Source: JAVDCA01 sp963819385
GTDB taxonomy: Bacteria; Pseudomonadota; Alphaproteobacteria; Rhizobiales; Xanthobacteraceae
Assembly (NCBI GenBank): GCA_963819385.1
Contig: CAWFVV010000006.1
Coordinates: 992,001-1,056,000, forward strand
DNA length: 64,000 bases
Direction: 5' to 3'
The translations under genes were made by a program, and so were the position numbers. Below the pieces are notes generated by a model. The model made no database searches. It saw only the letters and a list, made by a program, of their open reading frames with translations, and was not told where the DNA came from. Within the stretch, counting starts at the first letter, position 1, and each line of letters begins with the position of its first letter. Below, piece by piece: positions 1 to 8,020 of this stretch.

Positions 1-396
1 GGTTATGTCCGGCTTGCCGCCGAAATCGACACCCCGATACAGATCGGCGAGAATTTCTATGGACCGCGCGACCTTCACAAGGCGCTACGGCGGAAGGCAT
101 GCGACCTCGTGATGCCGGATTTCATGCGCATCGGCGGGGTCACCGGCTGGCTCAGGGCCGCAGGCATCGCTGGGGCGGCAGGCGTCCCGATGTCGACACA
201 CCTCTATCCGGAAATTGCCGCCCATATGATGCGAGTAACCGAGACCGCGCACTGGCTTGAATGGCAAGACTGGGCCGATCCAATTCTGCAGAAGCCTTAC
301 GAGATCAAGGGCGGGCACCTGCACATTCCCGATGTGCCGGGCGTCGGCCTGAATTGGAATGAGGATACGGTTGAGGCCAACCGGGCCGAGCTGTAG
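1..396 (+). CDS. Enolase-superfamily (mandelate racemase/muconate lactonizing type) enzyme, C-terminal part
   Basis: The frame is open from base 1 to the TAG at 394-396, so the gene begins before the window and about 131 residues remain. The fragment matches the end of the metal-dependent TIM barrel of mandelate racemase-type enzymes. A GEN motif (third metal ligand region) is near residue 17, followed by MPDFMRIGGVTGW, then STHLYPEI with the histidine of the catalytic base position, and HWLEW with a candidate acid glutamate. These enzymes abstract a proton alpha to a carboxylate in sugar acids or related substrates; the substrate cannot be told from the fragment. The neighbouring Bug receptor on the other strand fits a role in uptake and use of a carboxylic acid, which is inference. 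Confidence 0.85.
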   Translation, partial: GYVRLAAEIDTPIQIGENFYGPRDLHKALRRKACDLVMPDFMRIGGVTGWLRAAGIAGAAGVPMSTHLYPEIAAHMMRVTETAHWLEWQDWADPILQKPYEIKGGHLHIPDVPGVGLNWNEDTVEANRAEL

Positions 397-432
397 CCAT
401 GTGTACGCTCCCTTAGCGGCCGTGCAATCTGA

Positions 433-1419
433 CTAATCCGAGGTGACACCGGCAGCCCTTATCGGCGCGGCCCATTTCTCGATCTCAGTCGCGACGAAGT
501 GAGCGAGGTATTCGGGCGATCGGCGGTCGGATGCGACGACGGTGGCGGCAACGCTGTTGAGTTTGTCGTTGACCGCAGAGCTGTTCATCGTCGCGATGGC
601 GGCTTCATTAAGCCTCTGAATGATCGGCATGGGCGTGTTCTTCGGCAGGAATAGCGCGTACCAGATGCCGGCATCGAACCCGGCCAGGCCTTGCTCATCG
701 GCGGTTGCAAGCTGCGGCAGCCGTGGCGAGCGCTGCTTGGCGAGGATCGCGACCGCTTTCACCAGTCCGGCCTCGATCTGCGGAATCGCGATTGCGGCGG
801 CCGGGCACTGGTAGTCGATGCGTCCGGCGATCAGGTCCTGCATCGCGGATGCTCCGCCGCGATAAGGCACGTGCGTGACGTTGATCCCGGCGGCCGCATT
901 GAGAAGCGCACAGGCGAGGTGGGCGGCGGAGCCGGTACCAGCCGAGCCGTACTGCATCTTCGACTGGTTCGCCTTGGCGAAGGCAATCAATTGCTGCAGG
1001 CCGTCCGCCGGCAAATCCTTGCGTGCGATCAGCACGATCGGTTGTTCGGCGATCAACGCAACCGGAGCAAAGTCCGTAGCCGCATTGTAAGGCGGATGCT
1101 TGTAGAGCGTCTGGTTCTGCGCGTGGGTGCCGACGGTGCCGAGTAGAAACTGATAGCCGTCCGGCGGGGCCTTCGCGACACGATTGGCGCCCGTCATGCC
1201 GCCGGCGCCACCGACGTTTTCGACGACGACCTGCTGACCGAGCAGTTCCGAGAGGCTTGCCGCGAGAATCCGTCCTATGACGTCGAGCCCGCTGCCCGCC
1301 GCCAGCGGGACCACCATCGTGGCGGGCCGGCTCGGCCACTCCTGCGCTCTTGAAATTGCTGCGCCGTTGAGCGCGAGGGCAACCGCGAACGCCGAAATGG
1401 CTGAGACTCGGGTGTGCAT
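433..1419 (-). CDS. Bug/TctC-family periplasmic solute-binding protein
   Basis: This is a tripartite tricarboxylate transporter receptor of the Bug family, which binds carboxylates in the periplasm. It is 328 residues from the chosen start. The N-terminus is a signal peptide ending near SRAQEW. It is followed by the family pattern WPSRPATMVVPLAAGSGLD, the segment VVVENVGGAGG, and a later HVPYRGGASAMQDLIAGRID stretch. A longer frame opens at 1455, but the ATG at 1419 has a GAGGGG ribosome site about 7 bases upstream and gives a proper signal peptide. No TctA/TctB membrane subunits are in view, as is common for orphan Bug receptors. It is divergent from the LysR gene at 1544, which probably regulates it. 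Confidence 0.9.
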   Translation of the reverse strand: MHTRVSAISAFAVALALNGAAISRAQEWPSRPATMVVPLAAGSGLDVIGRILAASLSELLGQQVVVENVGGAGGMTGANRVAKAPPDGYQFLLGTVGTHAQNQTLYKHPPYNAATDFAPVALIAEQPIVLIARKDLPADGLQQLIAFAKANQSKMQYGSAGTGSAAHLACALLNAAAGINVTHVPYRGGASAMQDLIAGRIDYQCPAAAIAIPQIEAGLVKAVAILAKQRSPRLPQLATADEQGLAGFDAGIWYALFLPKNTPMPIIQRLNEAAIATMNSSAVNDKLNSVAATVVASDRRSPEYLAHFVATEIEKWAAPIRAAGVTSD

Positions 1420-1483
1420 CGTCGCCCCTCGTTCCGGACAGTGATGTTGGGCCATTGCGATTCGAGGATAGGCGGTATCACCG

Positions 1484-1530
1484 ATAGCAAATAGTTCTAT
1501 TATCTGATGATTTCATATCCAATTTGATAT
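1484..1530. promoter_or_regulatory. Candidate LysR operator region between divergent genes
   Basis: The 124-base gap between the Bug receptor and the LysR gene is AT-rich compared with its surroundings. It holds two short inverted repeats: ATAG-N9-CTAT at 1484-1500 and ATATC-N6-GATAT at 1515-1530. LysR-type regulators typically bind interrupted dyads of this size in a divergent promoter. The position fits; binding is inferred. Confidence 0.45.
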
Positions 1531-1543
1531 GGGAGGCTCAGCC

Positions 1544-2497
1544 GTGAACAAGGTCGATCGCATCGAGCGCCGACTTAAACTGCACGACATGCGGATATTG
1601 CTGGCTGTGGTCGAGGCAGGCAGCATGGGCAAGGCGGCGGAGCGGTTGGGGACGTCACAGCCGGCGGTTTCGCGATCTATCGCCGACCTGGAGCACGCGC
1701 TCGGCGTACGCCTCCTTGATCGCAGCCGACGAGGGATCGAGCCGACGTCCTATGGCCGCGCGCTTATCAGACGCGGCATCGCAATTTTCGACGAACTCAC
1801 GCAAGGCATCAAGGACATCGCGTTCCTGGCCGACCCCACAGCCGGAGAATTGCGGATCGGCGCCTCCATCGCGGTTGCAGCCGGCCTCGCGGCAGCGGTC
1901 ATTGATCGGCTCACGCAGCGATATCCCCGCTTAGTCGTCCACGTGCTGGCCGCCGACACCTCAACGGCATGTGACGCGCTGGAGGAACGCAGGGTCGATC
2001 TCGCGATCGTCCACATGATAGAGCCGGTGGCCCATGAGCAGATGGATGCCGAAATCCTCTTTCACGAGCCACAGGTCGTCGCTACCAGCCCGGAGAATCC
2101 TTTGGCGAAGCGACGCAAAATGAAGCTCGCTGATTTGATGGACGAGCCATGGACCTTGCCGCCGCTCGACAGCCAGTTCGGTGCAGTCGCCTTGGAGGCT
2201 TTTCGAGTGAGCGGACTCGAGGTTCCTCGAAAACTCATCACGTCCGCGCTTCCGGTCCGCAACGCCCTCCTCGCGACCGGGCGCTTCGTCACGATGTTTC
2301 CGCGTATCGTCTTGGCGTTTCCAGCCGAGCCCCCGGCGTTCGCGCAGCTGCCGATCGATTTGCCGATGACGCGGCGACCGGTCGGAATCATCACGGTGAG
2401 GAACCGGACGCTCAGTTCGGCGGCCAAGCTCTTCATCGAGTGCGCCCGCAAACTCGCAATTCCACTCGCACACATGCGGCGCGCACGCCGCACCTGA
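1544..2497 (+). CDS. LysR-family transcriptional regulator
   Basis: A 317-residue LysR regulator. The winged helix-turn-helix is at the N-terminus (LLAVVEAGSMGKAAERLG, then SQPAVSRSIADLE), and an effector-binding domain starts near residue 95 (AGELRIGASIAVAAGL). An upstream ATG at 1529 is in frame, but GGGAGG at 1531-1536 lies 7 bases before the GTG at 1544, so GTG is the better start. The gene is divergent from the Bug receptor gene and probably controls it in response to a carboxylate ligand. The ligand cannot be read from the sequence. Confidence 0.9.
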   Translation: MNKVDRIERRLKLHDMRILLAVVEAGSMGKAAERLGTSQPAVSRSIADLEHALGVRLLDRSRRGIEPTSYGRALIRRGIAIFDELTQGIKDIAFLADPTAGELRIGASIAVAAGLAAAVIDRLTQRYPRLVVHVLAADTSTACDALEERRVDLAIVHMIEPVAHEQMDAEILFHEPQVVATSPENPLAKRRKMKLADLMDEPWTLPPLDSQFGAVALEAFRVSGLEVPRKLITSALPVRNALLATGRFVTMFPRIVLAFPAEPPAFAQLPIDLPMTRRPVGIITVRNRTLSSAAKLFIECARKLAIPLAHMRRARRT

Positions 2498-2516
2498 TTG
2501 ATGAACGCGCGCTGGT

Positions 2517-4571
2517 CTAATCCTCACCCGCCGGCCGACCGTGCAGTCCGCATTCCTTCTGGTCGTCCGTTTCCCACCACCAGCGCCCCGCGCGCTCGGG
2601 CTCGCCGGGTGCGATCGCGCGCGTGCACGGCGCGCAGCCGATCGACACGAAGCCCTTGCCATGCAGCGGATTGAGCGGGACGGCGTGCGCGGCCGCGAAG
2701 GCGTGCACGGCCTCGCGCGTCCAGTCGAACAGCGGGCTGAGCTTGATGCGGCCGCGCTCGTCGCGCGTCATCACGTCGGTGCCCTGGCGGCTGCCCGACT
2801 GGTCGGCGCGCAGGCCGACGATCCACGCTGAAGCGTCCGCCAGCGCGCGCGCGAGCGGCGCGACCTTGCGCGCATGGCAGCACGCCACGCGGGCGTCGCG
2901 CGACGCGTAGAAGCCGTTGATCCCATGCTCGCCGACGAACGCCTCGAGATCGTCGCGATCGGGATAAACGGCGTGGATGCGCCGGCCATAGCGCCGCTCG
3001 GTCTGCGCCCACAAGTCATAGGTTTCACGAAACAGCCGCCCCGTATCGAGGGTGACGATATCGACATCGATGTCGGGGCTCACGCCGGCCATCAGGTGAA
3101 GGATCACCTGATCCTCCGGCCCGAAGCTCGTGGTGAAGACGATTTTCCCATCGATCTCGCGGCGCAAGCGCGCGATCCGCTCGGCCGGCGCGAGATTGCG
3201 CAGGACGTTGCCGAGGTCCTCGGCGCGCACTGACGGGCGGCCGCCGCCTACCCCGCCCCCGCCGCGCGACTCTTTCTCATCCTCGACCGCGAGCACGAGA
3301 CCGCCGCCCGCAATCCGGCCGGCGAGGTCCAGCACGAGGCGCCCGGTGCGCGGATTGGCGGCGTAAAGATCCACCGCGATCGGCTTCGCCAGCTTGATCT
3401 CAACGTCGCCGACATTGTTGCGCGCGATGGCGCTCCACCCGCGCGCGGCAAGCTCTCCGGGATCGACCACATTCTCGACCGCCGCGATCTCGCCGCGGCA
3501 CTCCGCCATGCCGATACGCACCGTGACGAAAGCGCCGGGCTTCAGCGGCTCCTCATGCAGCCAGAACACGCGCGCGCGCAGCCGGCGCACGGCGCGGCAC
3601 GGCGCTTCGCTCGCCACGATGACGTCGCCGCGATCGAGCATCACGGGCTGATCGAGGGTCAGGCCCACCGATCGCCCTGTCCCGGCCGACTGCGGCGCGG
3701 GCGCCTCGCGCGGCATCGGCCACGTCTCGATCGACCGCACCCGCGCGCGCGTGCCGCGCGGCGCGATCACGACCTCGTCGCCGACCGCCACGCGGCCGCT
3801 CTCGATGCGTCCCGCGACGATGCGCCGGTCGTCGAAGGCATAAATCGCCTGCACGGGCAGGCGCAGCGGCAGGTCGGCGGCGGGCTTCTTCACCTCGAAC
3901 CGGTCGAGCACCTCGAGCACGGTCGGGCCCGCGTACCACGCAAGCGACGCCGAGCGCCGCGCGACGCCGTCGCCGTGGCGCGCGGAGATCGGGATGATGG
4001 CGCTCGCCGTCAGCCCGACGCCCGCGAGGTGGCTTGCGATCTCGGCCTCGATCTCGCGGAAGCGGCCCTCGTCGAAATCGACGCAATCCATCTTGTTGAT
4101 CAGCACCGCGACCTGGCGCAGCCCGAGCAGGTGCAGCAGGTAGGCGTGCCGCCGCGTCTGGCCGCGCACGCCCTCGGCGACATCGACGATCAGCAGCGCC
4201 GCATCGGCCTGCGCCGCGCCCGTGATCATGTTGCGCAGCAGCTCGGCGTGGCCCGGCGCATCGATCAAGACCACATCGCGCGCCGGCGTGCGAAAGCGCA
4301 TCTGGCTGGTGTCGAGCGTGATGCCGCGGTCGCGCTCGGTCTGCAGCGCGTCGAGCACGAAGGACCACTCGAAGCCCATGCCGCGCCGGTCGGCGACGGC
4401 CTTGAGCGCCTCGAGCTTGCCGTCCGGCAGGCTGCCGGTCTCGTGCAGCAGGCGGCCGATCAGCGTCGACTTGCCGTGGTCGACGTGCCCGACCGTCACC
4501 ACGCCGATGCGCGGCCGGCTGCCGCTGTGGCGGGTCGGCGCGACGGTCGAATTGGTGACGGCGATGTTCAT
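2517..4571 (-). CDS. cysNH: CysN-CysH fusion: sulfate adenylyltransferase GTPase subunit joined to adenylylsulfate reductase
   Basis: One unbroken 684-residue frame carries two enzymes. Residues about 20-435 are CysN, the GTPase subunit of ATP sulfurylase, with GHVDHGKS (G1), DRGIT (G2), DAPGH (G3) and NKMD (G4), then two beta-barrel domains. A glycine-rich linker (about 430-445) leads to an assimilatory APS/PAPS reductase domain at about 445-684. That domain has a CC pair at 564-565, CxxC at 646-649 (IGCAPC) and the KECGLH tail with the catalytic Cys near 674. The CC/CxxC set binds a 4Fe-4S cluster and marks APS-using reductases. The common fusion partner of CysN is the APS kinase CysC; here the reductase takes that place. 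CysD lies directly upstream on the same strand, so APS made by CysDN could pass straight to the reductase. No separate kinase is in view. Confidence 0.93.
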   Translation of the reverse strand: MNIAVTNSTVAPTRHSGSRPRIGVVTVGHVDHGKSTLIGRLLHETGSLPDGKLEALKAVADRRGMGFEWSFVLDALQTERDRGITLDTSQMRFRTPARDVVLIDAPGHAELLRNMITGAAQADAALLIVDVAEGVRGQTRRHAYLLHLLGLRQVAVLINKMDCVDFDEGRFREIEAEIASHLAGVGLTASAIIPISARHGDGVARRSASLAWYAGPTVLEVLDRFEVKKPAADLPLRLPVQAIYAFDDRRIVAGRIESGRVAVGDEVVIAPRGTRARVRSIETWPMPREAPAPQSAGTGRSVGLTLDQPVMLDRGDVIVASEAPCRAVRRLRARVFWLHEEPLKPGAFVTVRIGMAECRGEIAAVENVVDPGELAARGWSAIARNNVGDVEIKLAKPIAVDLYAANPRTGRLVLDLAGRIAGGGLVLAVEDEKESRGGGGVGGGRPSVRAEDLGNVLRNLAPAERIARLRREIDGKIVFTTSFGPEDQVILHLMAGVSPDIDVDIVTLDTGRLFRETYDLWAQTERRYGRRIHAVYPDRDDLEAFVGEHGINGFYASRDARVACCHARKVAPLARALADASAWIVGLRADQSGSRQGTDVMTRDERGRIKLSPLFDWTREAVHAFAAAHAVPLNPLHGKGFVSIGCAPCTRAIAPGEPERAGRWWWETDDQKECGLHGRPAGED

Positions 4572-4598
4572 GGGGTGTGCTTTGCAGGGAGACGTTGA

Positions 4599-5495
4599 TT
4601 ACAGGTAACCGGCCGTGCGCAGCCGCTCGAACGCGTCCTCGGCCTCGTGGTCCATGGCGCGACCGGCGCGCTCGGGGATCCGCGTCGCTTCGAGCTCGGC
4701 GATGATCGCGTCGAGCGTCGTCGCCTGCGAGGCGACCGGAGACGTGATGTCCTGGTCGCCGAGCGAGCGGTAGCGTTTGCCGTCACGCGCGAAATAGAGC
4801 GGGATGACCGGGATGCCCTCGCGCCGCGTGTAGGCCCAGATATCGAGCTCGGTCCAATGCAGGATCGGATGGACGCGCAGATGCGCGCCGGCCGGCGGCG
4901 CCGCATTGAAGTGGTCCCAGAATTCCGCCGGCTGGTCGGCGACATCCCATCCGCCTTCGCGGCCGCGCGGCGAGAACACCCGCTCCTTGGCCCGCGTCGG
5001 CTCCTCGTCGCGGCGGATGCCGGCGATCAGGCCGTCGAAGCCGTACTTGGCAAGCGCGAGCTTGAGCCCTTCGGTCTTGCGCGCCGCCGAGCGGGCGGCC
5101 GGCGGCAGCGTCGGGTCGATGCTCTCGAGCGGCGGGCACGGCTCGACCTTGAGGTCGAGGCCCCATTCGGGCGCGTAGCGGTCGCGGAACGCATACATCT
5201 CGGCGAACTTCTTGCCGGTGTCGACATGCATGACCGGGAACGGCACGCGGCCGAAGAACGCCTTGCGGGCGAGCCAGATCATCACGTTGGAGTCCTTGCC
5301 GAGCGACCACAGCAGTGCGATGCGCCCGAGCCGCGCGAAGGCCTCGCGAAAAATGAAGATGCTCTGCGCCTCGAGCTCGTCGAGCCTGCCCACGGCGGCC
5401 ACTCCGATTCCATCCGCAAGCTGCCCGGCCCGGCCGGCGGAAAACTGCGTCTCTTTTGTCGCCTGAAGCCCCATGGCTTGTCCCGTGTCAGACAC
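4599..5495 (-). CDS. cysD: Sulfate adenylyltransferase subunit 2
   Basis: CysD is the small catalytic subunit that makes APS from ATP and sulfate, working with the CysN GTPase. The 298-residue product is normal in length. It has the LDELEAQSIFI start of the family near residue 38, the PP-loop variant SLGKDSN, the VMHVDTGKKFAEMY segment and the ending EDAFERLRTAGYL. It sits 27 bases upstream of the CysN-CysH gene, clearly one operon. The first ATG is used; an in-frame ATG eight codons in (MGLQATK) is possible. The AT-rich stretch upstream carries inverted repeats that may regulate the operon. Confidence 0.95.
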   Translation of the reverse strand: MSDTGQAMGLQATKETQFSAGRAGQLADGIGVAAVGRLDELEAQSIFIFREAFARLGRIALLWSLGKDSNVMIWLARKAFFGRVPFPVMHVDTGKKFAEMYAFRDRYAPEWGLDLKVEPCPPLESIDPTLPPAARSAARKTEGLKLALAKYGFDGLIAGIRRDEEPTRAKERVFSPRGREGGWDVADQPAEFWDHFNAAPPAGAHLRVHPILHWTELDIWAYTRREGIPVIPLYFARDGKRYRSLGDQDITSPVASQATTLDAIIAELEATRIPERAGRAMDHEAEDAFERLRTAGYL

Positions 5496-5504
5496 TATCC
5501 GTGG

Positions 5505-5560
5505 TAGAATATTTTTCTATTTACATCGTCGATTTACGTTCTATATGGAAAATAATTCTA
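5505..5560. promoter_or_regulatory. Inverted repeats in the cysD / siroheme-synthase-like divergent promoter
   Basis: This AT-rich island lies in GC-rich DNA between cysD and the gene at 5583. TAGAA-N5-TTCTA occupies 5505-5519. The first half (TAGAATATTTTTC) is repeated in inverted, slightly changed form at 5547-5560 (read on the minus strand as TAGAATTATTTTCC). Such symmetry in the control region of sulfur assimilation genes suggests a regulator site. The regulator is not identifiable. Confidence 0.5.
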
Positions 5561-5582
5561 GTCAACATCGGAGTGGGCGCAG

Positions 5583-6074
5583 ATGGCTTTCGTACCTCAC
5601 TTTACGCGTTTCTCCGGCGAGACCGTGCTCCTGGTCGGCTCGGATTCCCGCGCCACGGCCCTGATGCCGCGCCTGGTCGCCGCCGGCGCCAGCGTGCGCT
5701 GGTTCGCGCAAGACGCGGACGTCGCCGAGGAGATCTGGCTCAGCGGCCGGCCCGACCGCATCGCGATCGCGTTCCGCGAGCCGAACGCATCCGACATCGA
5801 GGACGCCGCCGCCGTGATCGTCGCGGTCGGCGAGCCGATCGCCGGGCGCGTATCCGCGCAAGCGCGCGCGCTGCATCGTCCGGTCGCGGTGCTCGGCCGC
5901 CCCGACCTCTCCACCTTCGATCTCGACGATACGGACCGGGATGGCCGCGGCGACGTCGCGGCGACCCAGCCGTGGCTCCGCGCGCCGTTGCGGCGCGCGA
6001 GCGCCTGGCTGTCAGCGCACCTGTCGCGCGCGATGGGCGTGCTGGTGGGATTGCCGGGGTCGTTCGGGGCGTGA
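5583..6074 (+). CDS. Degenerate siroheme synthase N-terminal-like (CysG/Met8-type) protein
   Basis: A 163-residue product resembles the NAD-binding precorrin-2 dehydrogenase domain found at the start of CysG. It begins MAFVPHFTRFSGETVLLVG, continues with a Rossmann-like helix (ALMPRLVAAGASVRWFA), and has a later segment (VAVGEPIAGRVSAQA, then VAVLGRPDLSTFDL) in the place of the CysG domain core. The usual glycine-rich GGG nucleotide loop reads VGSDSRA, so dehydrogenase activity is doubtful. There is no uroporphyrinogen methyltransferase domain. A GGAG site is about 9 bases before the ATG. Position opposite cysDN fits sulfite reduction, whose reductase needs siroheme. The homology is a pattern match by eye. 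Confidence 0.6.
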   Translation: MAFVPHFTRFSGETVLLVGSDSRATALMPRLVAAGASVRWFAQDADVAEEIWLSGRPDRIAIAFREPNASDIEDAAAVIVAVGEPIAGRVSAQARALHRPVAVLGRPDLSTFDLDDTDRDGRGDVAATQPWLRAPLRRASAWLSAHLSRAMGVLVGLPGSFGA

Positions 6075-6130
6075 GGGCAAATTTACCCATCGCCCCCGAA
6101 CCCACGTCGTGACTCTTCCAACTTGCTCCA

Positions 6131-6183
6131 CCTCATCCTGAGGTGCGCCCCCGGACTTGATCCGGGGGAGCCTCGAAGGATGG
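6131..6183. repeat. Palindromic intergenic repeat (CATCCTGAGG family)
   Basis: The element opens CCTCATCCTGAGG and ends CCTCGAAGGATG, with an inner hairpin of CCCCCGGA around TTGA. It shares its outer arms with the pair of elements at 51436-51585, so it is a dispersed family. It lies between two convergent genes. Confidence 0.75.
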
Positions 6184-6222
6184 GCTGCGGGCGCAAACCC
6201 GGCGCGCAATGCCGCGCCGCCG

Positions 6223-7254
6223 TCAGCCGCCGCCCGCCTTGGCGATGACCTGGCGGATGACTTCCCGGATCTGGTCGTTCGACAGAAAGAGGTCGTGGTT
6301 GATGATCCCCCAGCCCTCCTCCGACGCATCGATCACGTGCACGCCGAACAGCTTGAGCTTCGCCTTCTCGGCGGCGCCGACGCGGGTCATTCCGCCGGCC
6401 ATCAAGCTCGACACCGCCAGCGCGCGATCATTCGTCGACGTGATCACCGTGATCTTGCGGGCGAGCGGGCCGATGCGTTCGACCGAGCTGGTGAAGACGT
6501 CCATGTCGATGTCGGGCGCCGCGAACACGATCGCGCCGATGCGGTCGGCAGCGACCCCGGGGCGCTGCCCGTAGAGGTCGCGCAGCGCCTCCATGGCGAG
6601 CATCGAGCCGACGCTGTGTGCCACGATATTGACGCGGCCGGTGGTCGAGCTCCCCAGCAGGGCGTCGAGCACCGCGTGCAGCGCATCGCGCGACCACATC
6701 GCACTGTCGCGGTCGTAGCCGTAGTCGAACAGCTTCGCGCGCGACGGCCACGTGAAGGCGACCGTCTCGCCGTGGAACCGGACGTCGTCCGCCAGGCGGG
6801 CCGCATCGAGCACGGCGGTCTCGAAGGTCTGGTTGAAGCCGTGCACGTAGATCAGCACGTCGCGCCCGCTTGCCGCCTGCGCGAGCGCGCTCGCCGACTG
6901 GCCCATGAGATCGACGCGGTCGATCGCCCAGTCGGAGAGGCCGACCGAGGCGAGCGAGAAACGGCCGCTGTCCGGCGGCGTGAGCTGCACGCGCGCGATG
7001 CTCATCGCCCAGCGCTCGGTTCCGAACCACGGCCGCTCGCGCGCGCCCTTCACGGCCTTGCGCGTGGTCGCCACCAGCAGCGATCGGCTCGCCGAAATAG
7101 CCGACGCGTCGACGGCGGCATCGTTCACCGACGCCATGCCGGCGCATCCACCCAGCGCAAGCGCGGGCACACCGGACGACGCCGCGGCCAGCCCACGCAA
7201 CATGGCGCGGCGCGAGATCGCGCCGATCGGAACTCTCACGGGACGGACAGTCAC
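6223..7254 (-). CDS. Exported DUF900-type alpha/beta hydrolase, likely Tat lipoprotein
   Basis: A 343-residue predicted serine hydrolase. The N-terminus has a twin-arginine SRRAMLRGLA stretch, a hydrophobic run and LALGGCAG, which can serve as a lipobox, so export and lipid anchoring are likely. The fold marks are VLIYVHGFNQTFE (oxyanion region), VAFTWPSRAKLFDYGYD and the nucleophile elbow AHSVGSM, with an Asp-rich ITSTNDRAL segment and a late His. This pattern fits the DUF900 family, whose substrates are unknown. The frame extends upstream to 7434, but GGAGG lies 6 bases before the GTG at 7254, which is taken as the start. Confidence 0.85.
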   Translation of the reverse strand: MTVRPVRVPIGAISRRAMLRGLAAASSGVPALALGGCAGMASVNDAAVDASAISASRSLLVATTRKAVKGARERPWFGTERWAMSIARVQLTPPDSGRFSLASVGLSDWAIDRVDLMGQSASALAQAASGRDVLIYVHGFNQTFETAVLDAARLADDVRFHGETVAFTWPSRAKLFDYGYDRDSAMWSRDALHAVLDALLGSSTTGRVNIVAHSVGSMLAMEALRDLYGQRPGVAADRIGAIVFAAPDIDMDVFTSSVERIGPLARKITVITSTNDRALAVSSLMAGGMTRVGAAEKAKLKLFGVHVIDASEEGWGIINHDLFLSNDQIREVIRQVIAKAGGG

Positions 7255-7416
7255 GAATTCCCTCCGCCCCCCAGCCCCCCGCTGACCTGATGCCCGAACG
7301 CGGCAACAGCAGGGCGAATTGCGGTTCCGTTCAGAGTTCCGGCGCGGCCTGCGCGCAGGTAGGAAGGTAGCTCGCGCTCGAACGCGGGGAGTGAGCGCAA
7401 CGAAACGCACACCGTC

Positions 7417-7453
7417 ATAAAAAAGGTCCCACAAGCTTGTCGCTCGCGGGACC
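7417..7453 (-). terminator. Rho-independent terminator after the Flp pilin gene
   Basis: On the minus strand GGTCCC and GGGACC form a stem (7448-7453 with 7425-7430) followed by six Ts (7419-7424). It lies about 40 bases past the pilin stop codon. Confidence 0.8.
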
Positions 7454-7494
7454 AGTCTTCAGCCTTTGGGATCGCTAGTCGTCAGCCTGGTGGA

Positions 7495-7674
7495 TTAGGG
7501 ACTTCCTGCGTTCTTCAGAGAGTCGGAGACGTTGCTGAATGTGCTGGAGAGCTGCTTGCCAAGCCCATTCACCACCGTGATGATCGCGACCGAGATGCCG
7601 GCGGCAATGAGACCGTATTCGATTGCCGTGGCGCCCGATTCATCGCGAGCGAAACGCTTCAGTTGACACACCAT
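7495..7674 (-). CDS. Flp/Fap-type pilin
   Basis: A 59-residue type IVb Flp pilin precursor. After a short charged leader (MVCQLKRFARDESG) comes the prepilin peptidase site, then ATAIEYGLIAAGISVAI with the required glutamate at mature position 5, and a hydrophobic helix. The ATG at 7674 has GGAGG 5 bases upstream; a longer in-frame ATG at 7713 is less likely. The tad secretion genes are not in this window, so the pilin is either an orphan or depends on a distant tad locus. A terminator follows. Confidence 0.93.
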   Translation of the reverse strand: MVCQLKRFARDESGATAIEYGLIAAGISVAIITVVNGLGKQLSSTFSNVSDSLKNAGSP

Positions 7675-8020
7675 TCCCACCTCCGTTGGGGAGACTTCAA
7701 CGCAGGGTTTCACAATCCTGCATTGTTATGCGTAGGTCCTCCGCTCTAAGATGAACTTAATGCGCACGCGGAAATTGCGTATGACAGGACGGAACTCGGG
7801 AGGCCGGGGTGTGTCAAAATGTCCTATAAAACAGGGCATTGCGCGAGACGGCAGTGCAATAGCCGCATCCCGCGACGACGCCTTGCGGGCGAGAATACTC
7901 GGTTAACTCTATCGTCCAGGGGTTGCATTTGCGGGAACTCGGCCGACCAAGCAAATAGCGAGATAAGTTCCGGCGGCCCCGTGAAGCCGCGCGAGCAGCC
8001 CTCGGCGTTTTCGCCCCGTC
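7675..8020. other. Intergenic region upstream of the pilin gene
   Basis: About 345 bases with no supported gene. It must hold the minus-strand promoter of the pilin gene and the 3' end of the autotransporter transcript. No clear terminator or repeat was seen. Confidence 0.6.

Noticed and set aside
2517..4571. The fusion could be a CysN-CysC protein
   Set aside because: The C-terminal domain has no P-loop of APS kinase; it has the CC, CxxC and KECGLH cysteines of APS reductase.
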